64,000 nucleotides of DNA, taken from assembly GCF_004088395.1 (NCBI RefSeq), contig NZ_CP035107.1:756501-820500 (forward strand). Direction: 5' to 3'. Positions 61,856 to 64,000 of the stretch are shown here, piece by piece. The stretch is from Ornithobacterium rhinotracheale. GTDB lineage: Bacteria; Bacteroidota; Bacteroidia; Flavobacteriales; Weeksellaceae. The translations under genes were made by a program, and so were the position numbers. Below the pieces are notes generated by a model, which worked only from the letters and a program-made list of their open reading frames with translations, had not been told where the DNA came from and ran no database searches. Position 1 is the first letter of the stretch. The number at the start of each line of letters is the position of its first letter.

Positions 61856-62140
61856 ATGAAAAAATGGTTATTTAATGATGACCCGAATGTGGCAGTTATT
61901 ACAACAAAAAATATATTATCAAGAAAAATGGATATTACTCGCGTTTTTCATGATAGTGATGATGGAATGTGGCAATTCTTAGATTCATCAGAAGATATTA
62001 CAGAAAATGATGCCGTTATTGTTGGACTAAAAGAGATCGTAGATCTTGATAAAACGATTAATGAACTTCACACTTTACCTTTAGGATGGAGTGCCTATAG
62101 AGATGATAAGAATTCAAATTGGATGTTACATAGAAGCTAA
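61856..62140 (+). CDS. DUF2185 (immunity Imm33-like) protein
   Basis: 94 residues. DDPNVAVITTKNILSRKMDI, DDGMWQFLDSSEDITENDAV, IVGLKEIVDLDKTINELHTL and PLGWSAYRD follow the DUF2185 pattern, a small domain widely found beside polymorphic toxins. It starts 15 bases after the previous gene. No matching toxin is present. Confidence 0.65.
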   Translation: MKKWLFNDDPNVAVITTKNILSRKMDITRVFHDSDDGMWQFLDSSEDITENDAVIVGLKEIVDLDKTINELHTLPLGWSAYRDDKNSNWMLHRS

Positions 62141-62167
62141 AGAATGGGCTTTAAGAGGTTTAAAAAA

Positions 62168-62260
62168 ATGATAGATTTAAATAATTTATTCACTCCAAAT
62201 GCTGTAAATGTAACCTTTAATGATTTTATTTTTGCTAAAAAACATCATCTCAGAAACTAA
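62168..62260 (+). other. Short ORF, probable immunity-gene fragment
   Basis: 30 codons with an AGAGG-type ribosome site: MIDLNNLFTPNAVNVTFNDF, then IFAKKHHLRN and stop. It looks like the start of a longer protein cut short, but I recognise no family. Confidence 0.3.
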
Positions 62261-62287
62261 TTTTTTTAACTTCATGGAGAAAATAAA

Positions 62288-62617
62288 ATGAATTTATATG
62301 AGATCATTAAAAATATAGATAGCTATAGTATTGAAGATACTATTTACTCTGAAGAACCTTGGAGTATTTATTCTCCAAGCTTAGTTATTAATGAAGAGGC
62401 AAATAGCGAGCTGACAAACCAAACAAAAAAATATTTTTTAGAGGTTTTTTTGGTAAAAGAATTATTAGATAATTTACCAAGCAAATTATCTTTAGAGCAA
62501 AAATGTAATAGAATTATTGATTATGCTATTAATGATGCCTAAGGACAATATGGCATTCCCCCTAAAAGTATTGATGATTTACCAGATAATGCAATGATGA
62601 ATATTAAATTATTATAG
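62288..62617 (+). pseudogene. Immunity-like gene with an in-frame stop
   Basis: 84 codons to TAA at 62540-62542 (IKNIDSYSIEDTIYSEEPW, KLSLEQKCNRIIDYAINDA), then 24 more codons in frame (GQYGIPPKSIDDLPDNAMM) to TAG at 62615-62617. Either the 84-residue form is complete and the rest is chance, or a nonsense mutation shortened it. The ending CNRIIDYAINDA resembles small colicin-immunity-like proteins (DUF7716-like, tentative). GGAG precedes the ATG. Confidence 0.45.
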
Positions 62618-62626
62618 GAGAATAAA

Positions 62627-63241
62627 ATGAACCCAATGAATGAGTTTATTAATCGAAATATTAATACTTATATTAAAACAGCAGATGTGCCAGAAAATAT
62701 TATCAATAAATACAGAGGAGTCCTACCTGTAGAGTTAATTGATATTTGGAAAAAAATGGGATTTGGAATTTATGAAAATGGTTTTTTACAAATAGTTAAT
62801 CCTGATGAGTATGAGTTTATTTTTGAGTATGTAGATAAATTATTAGAGCCTACAATTGTTTGGGGTATTACTGCCTTAGGCGATTTATTAGTTTGGGAAG
62901 GAAATGAAAATTGGACTATTGCACCAGATGAGGGTAATCGATTTTTTCTCATAAATGTAAGAAATTGTAAGCGTGGAGTTATTGGAGATATAGATGGCAC
63001 TCTTAATACATTTATTGGACGAGAATTTTGTATTAAGGATAAGGATATGTTCGATGCCAAAATCTATTTAGATAATAAAGACAAACTCCCCAAACTCAAC
63101 TACGGCGAATGTTATGGCTATGTCCCTGCTTTAGCATTAGGCGGTAGCAAATCCATTAGAAATCTCAAAGTGGTTGATGCTAAAGCCTATATTCATTTAA
63201 TCGGACAAGCCGTTGGGAAAATTATTGATTATGGTGAGTAA
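62627..63241 (+). CDS. GAD-like / T6SS-immunity Tdi1-type protein
   Basis: 204 residues. The N-terminal GAD-like part reads VPENIINKYRGVLPVELIDI, WKKMGFGIYENGFLQIVNPD. The C-terminal part reads YGECYGYVPALALGGSKSIR, then VDAKAYIHLIGQ, as in DUF1851/Tdi1 immunity proteins that counter DNase effectors of the type VI system. It has a clear AGGAG 7 bases before the ATG. Intact, no toxin nearby. Confidence 0.75.
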   Translation: MNPMNEFINRNINTYIKTADVPENIINKYRGVLPVELIDIWKKMGFGIYENGFLQIVNPDEYEFIFEYVDKLLEPTIVWGITALGDLLVWEGNENWTIAPDEGNRFFLINVRNCKRGVIGDIDGTLNTFIGREFCIKDKDMFDAKIYLDNKDKLPKLNYGECYGYVPALALGGSKSIRNLKVVDAKAYIHLIGQAVGKIIDYGE

Positions 63242-63270
63242 TACAAGCGTTCAAATTCTTCATTCATTTT

Positions 63271-63699
63271 ATGAAATATGACGATCAAAAATGGCACTTA
63301 AATGATGATTTTCCAATGGGGTTAGATGAAAAATATGCACTTACACATATAGGATTTTTTATAACTTGGATTATAGAACATAATTTAGAAAGCAAATTAT
63401 TATCTTCAAAATTTCATAATGAAATTAACTTATTGAAAAATAGAGCGATCACAGGTGTGGATTTCATACTGAGATGTTGTGATAACAAACTATCATCGGA
63501 TGACCTGAATGATACAGGTAATCAGTTTGCAGAATTTTATTATGCTTCTGATCAATATTTTGATGATTATGTGGATTTATCAGACCCCCATAAAGATAGC
63601 ATTTTTTTAGAACCTAACTCTTGGGATAAATATGATGAAGTTAAGAACATTATAGATAAGCGATTTAATAACTGGTTAAAAAACTCAAAAATATTATGA
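63271..63699 (+). CDS. DUF7832-type immunity-like protein
   Basis: 142 residues. KYDDQKWHLNDDFPMGLDEK, YALTHIGFFITWIIEHNLES is the family opening (KYDDxxWHxxxDFP, then THIGxFLxW). The acidic middle (QYFDDYVDLSDPHKDS) is typical too. Such proteins occur in toxin-immunity loci. The stop codon lies at the junction with the DPP IV remnant. Confidence 0.65.
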   Translation: MKYDDQKWHLNDDFPMGLDEKYALTHIGFFITWIIEHNLESKLLSSKFHNEINLLKNRAITGVDFILRCCDNKLSSDDLNDTGNQFAEFYYASDQYFDDYVDLSDPHKDSIFLEPNSWDKYDEVKNIIDKRFNNWLKNSKIL

Positions 63700-63799
63700 T
63701 ATGACGCTGTATCCTGACAAAAATCATAGCATCTACGGAGGAAACACCCGTTATCATCTCTTTAAAAAAATTAGTAACTATATTTTTAAACATTTATAA
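63695..63799 (+). pseudogene. 3' remnant of a dipeptidyl-peptidase IV (S9 family) gene
   Basis: The frame reads YDMTLYPDKNHSIYGGNTR, then YHLFKKISNYIFKHL and stop at 63797-63799. This is the conserved end of DPP IV-type serine peptidases, where the His of NHSIYGG completes the catalytic triad. Everything upstream is missing, replaced by the immunity genes. It marks the right edge of the foreign island and probably belongs to the host chromosome. Confidence 0.7.
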
Positions 63800-63917
63800 A
63801 AATCAATTTAAATGAAGACAGAAAATGCAAGAAATAAAAAATAAAATTGCTGTTTTAAAGAGAAGATTGTTAACCTGAGTTCGATTAATATTTTAAGGGA
63901 AATAAGTTGTATAAAAA

Positions 63918-63973
63918 GAGAAATAGTTGTATTTTTAAGTTTTTAAAATTCAATTATTTAACAACTATTTCTC
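63918..63973. repeat. 13-bp inverted repeat with 30-base spacer
   Basis: GAGAAATAGTTGT at 63918-63930 and its exact complement at 63961-63973. It could be a hairpin, a terminator-like structure or the ends of a small relic element. Between 63800 and the window end no other gene is seen. Confidence 0.45.
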
Positions 63974-64000
63974 ATGATTAATTACCACAAAATTACGGAT

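Noticed and set aside
58229-63700. Functional Rhs or Maf toxin locus
   Set aside because: No complete toxin, delivery domain or secretion gene is present; both toxin tails are broken.
58229-63700. Pasteurellaceae uptake sequences as an origin marker
   Set aside because: I looked for AAGTGCGGT and its complement and saw none.
1-64000. tRNA, rRNA, tmRNA or SRP RNA genes
   Set aside because: No cloverleaf or conserved RNA core seen in any intergenic gap.

Overview
The window is about 64 kb of an AT-rich chromosome from a member of the Bacteroidota, most likely a flavobacterium of the Weeksellaceae type. Several things point there: the complete gliding/type IX secretion (T9SS) core gldK-gldL-gldM-gldN, a flavobacterial exosortase (XrtF), PafA-type alkaline phosphatase, DUF4290 and DUF1573 proteins, a GlmU-like protein beside type B L31, start sites without Shine-Dalgarno sequences, and promoter -7 elements of the form TAnnTTTG. 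Ornithobacterium is a reasonable guess at genus level, but I cannot prove it by eye. I found no rRNA, tRNA or CRISPR array.

Layout: 1-9.7 kb holds an exosortase fragment, a GAF protein, pafA, ribonucleotide reductase (nrdB, a small ORF, nrdA), murB with a lipoprotein and an aminotransferase, and a three-gene envelope operon. 9.7-20.3 kb holds valS, a CCC1/VIT transporter, dnaG (frameshifted in this sequence), aroE, two tandem DUF368 lipid-carrier transporters and a murA with Asp in place of the fosfomycin-target Cys. 20.4-21.6 kb is a MITE beside an inactivated IS982 copy. 21.7-31.2 kb holds glyS, a GlmU-like protein, L31, a beta-helix lipoprotein, an RluD-type enzyme, a PASTA protein, an antiporter and pepT. 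31.2-43.9 kb holds a degenerate HMG-CoA lyase-like protein, three SurA-like chaperone genes, a frameshifted GH13 gene, an M48 protease, tsaB, a TolC protein, apt, an MsbA-like ABC exporter and a CDF transporter. 43.9-53.9 kb holds a 41-bp hairpin minisatellite, topA, an arginase-fold protein without its metal ligands, gldKLMN and a FAD oxidoreductase. 54.0-58.2 kb holds a 21-bp minisatellite, an ABC-F protein, a TerB-like protein and ffh.

The most unusual part is 58.23-63.80 kb. Directly after the ffh stop codon begins a foreign island, ending at a 35-residue remnant of a dipeptidyl-peptidase IV gene. It contains two wrecked polymorphic-toxin tails (a GH-E nuclease end with a nonsense codon, and an Rhs core tip joined to a short toxin end) but a series of largely intact plus-strand genes that look like toxin-immunity genes: a TPR protein, an ankyrin/SUFU protein, an Imm11/Imm43-like protein, DUF2185, GAD-like/Tdi1 and DUF7832. 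Many have Shine-Dalgarno leaders unlike the core genes. The island also carries one perfect 12-mer Neisseria DNA uptake sequence and IS5-family debris. I read it as an orphan-immunity array acquired by transfer, protecting against rivals' toxins without producing any.

Two chromosomal genes (dnaG and GH13) are each one base short in a run of five G or C. dnaG is normally essential, so either the sequence has errors there or the dnaG break, which lies on a lambda-type slippery heptamer, is bypassed by frameshifting.
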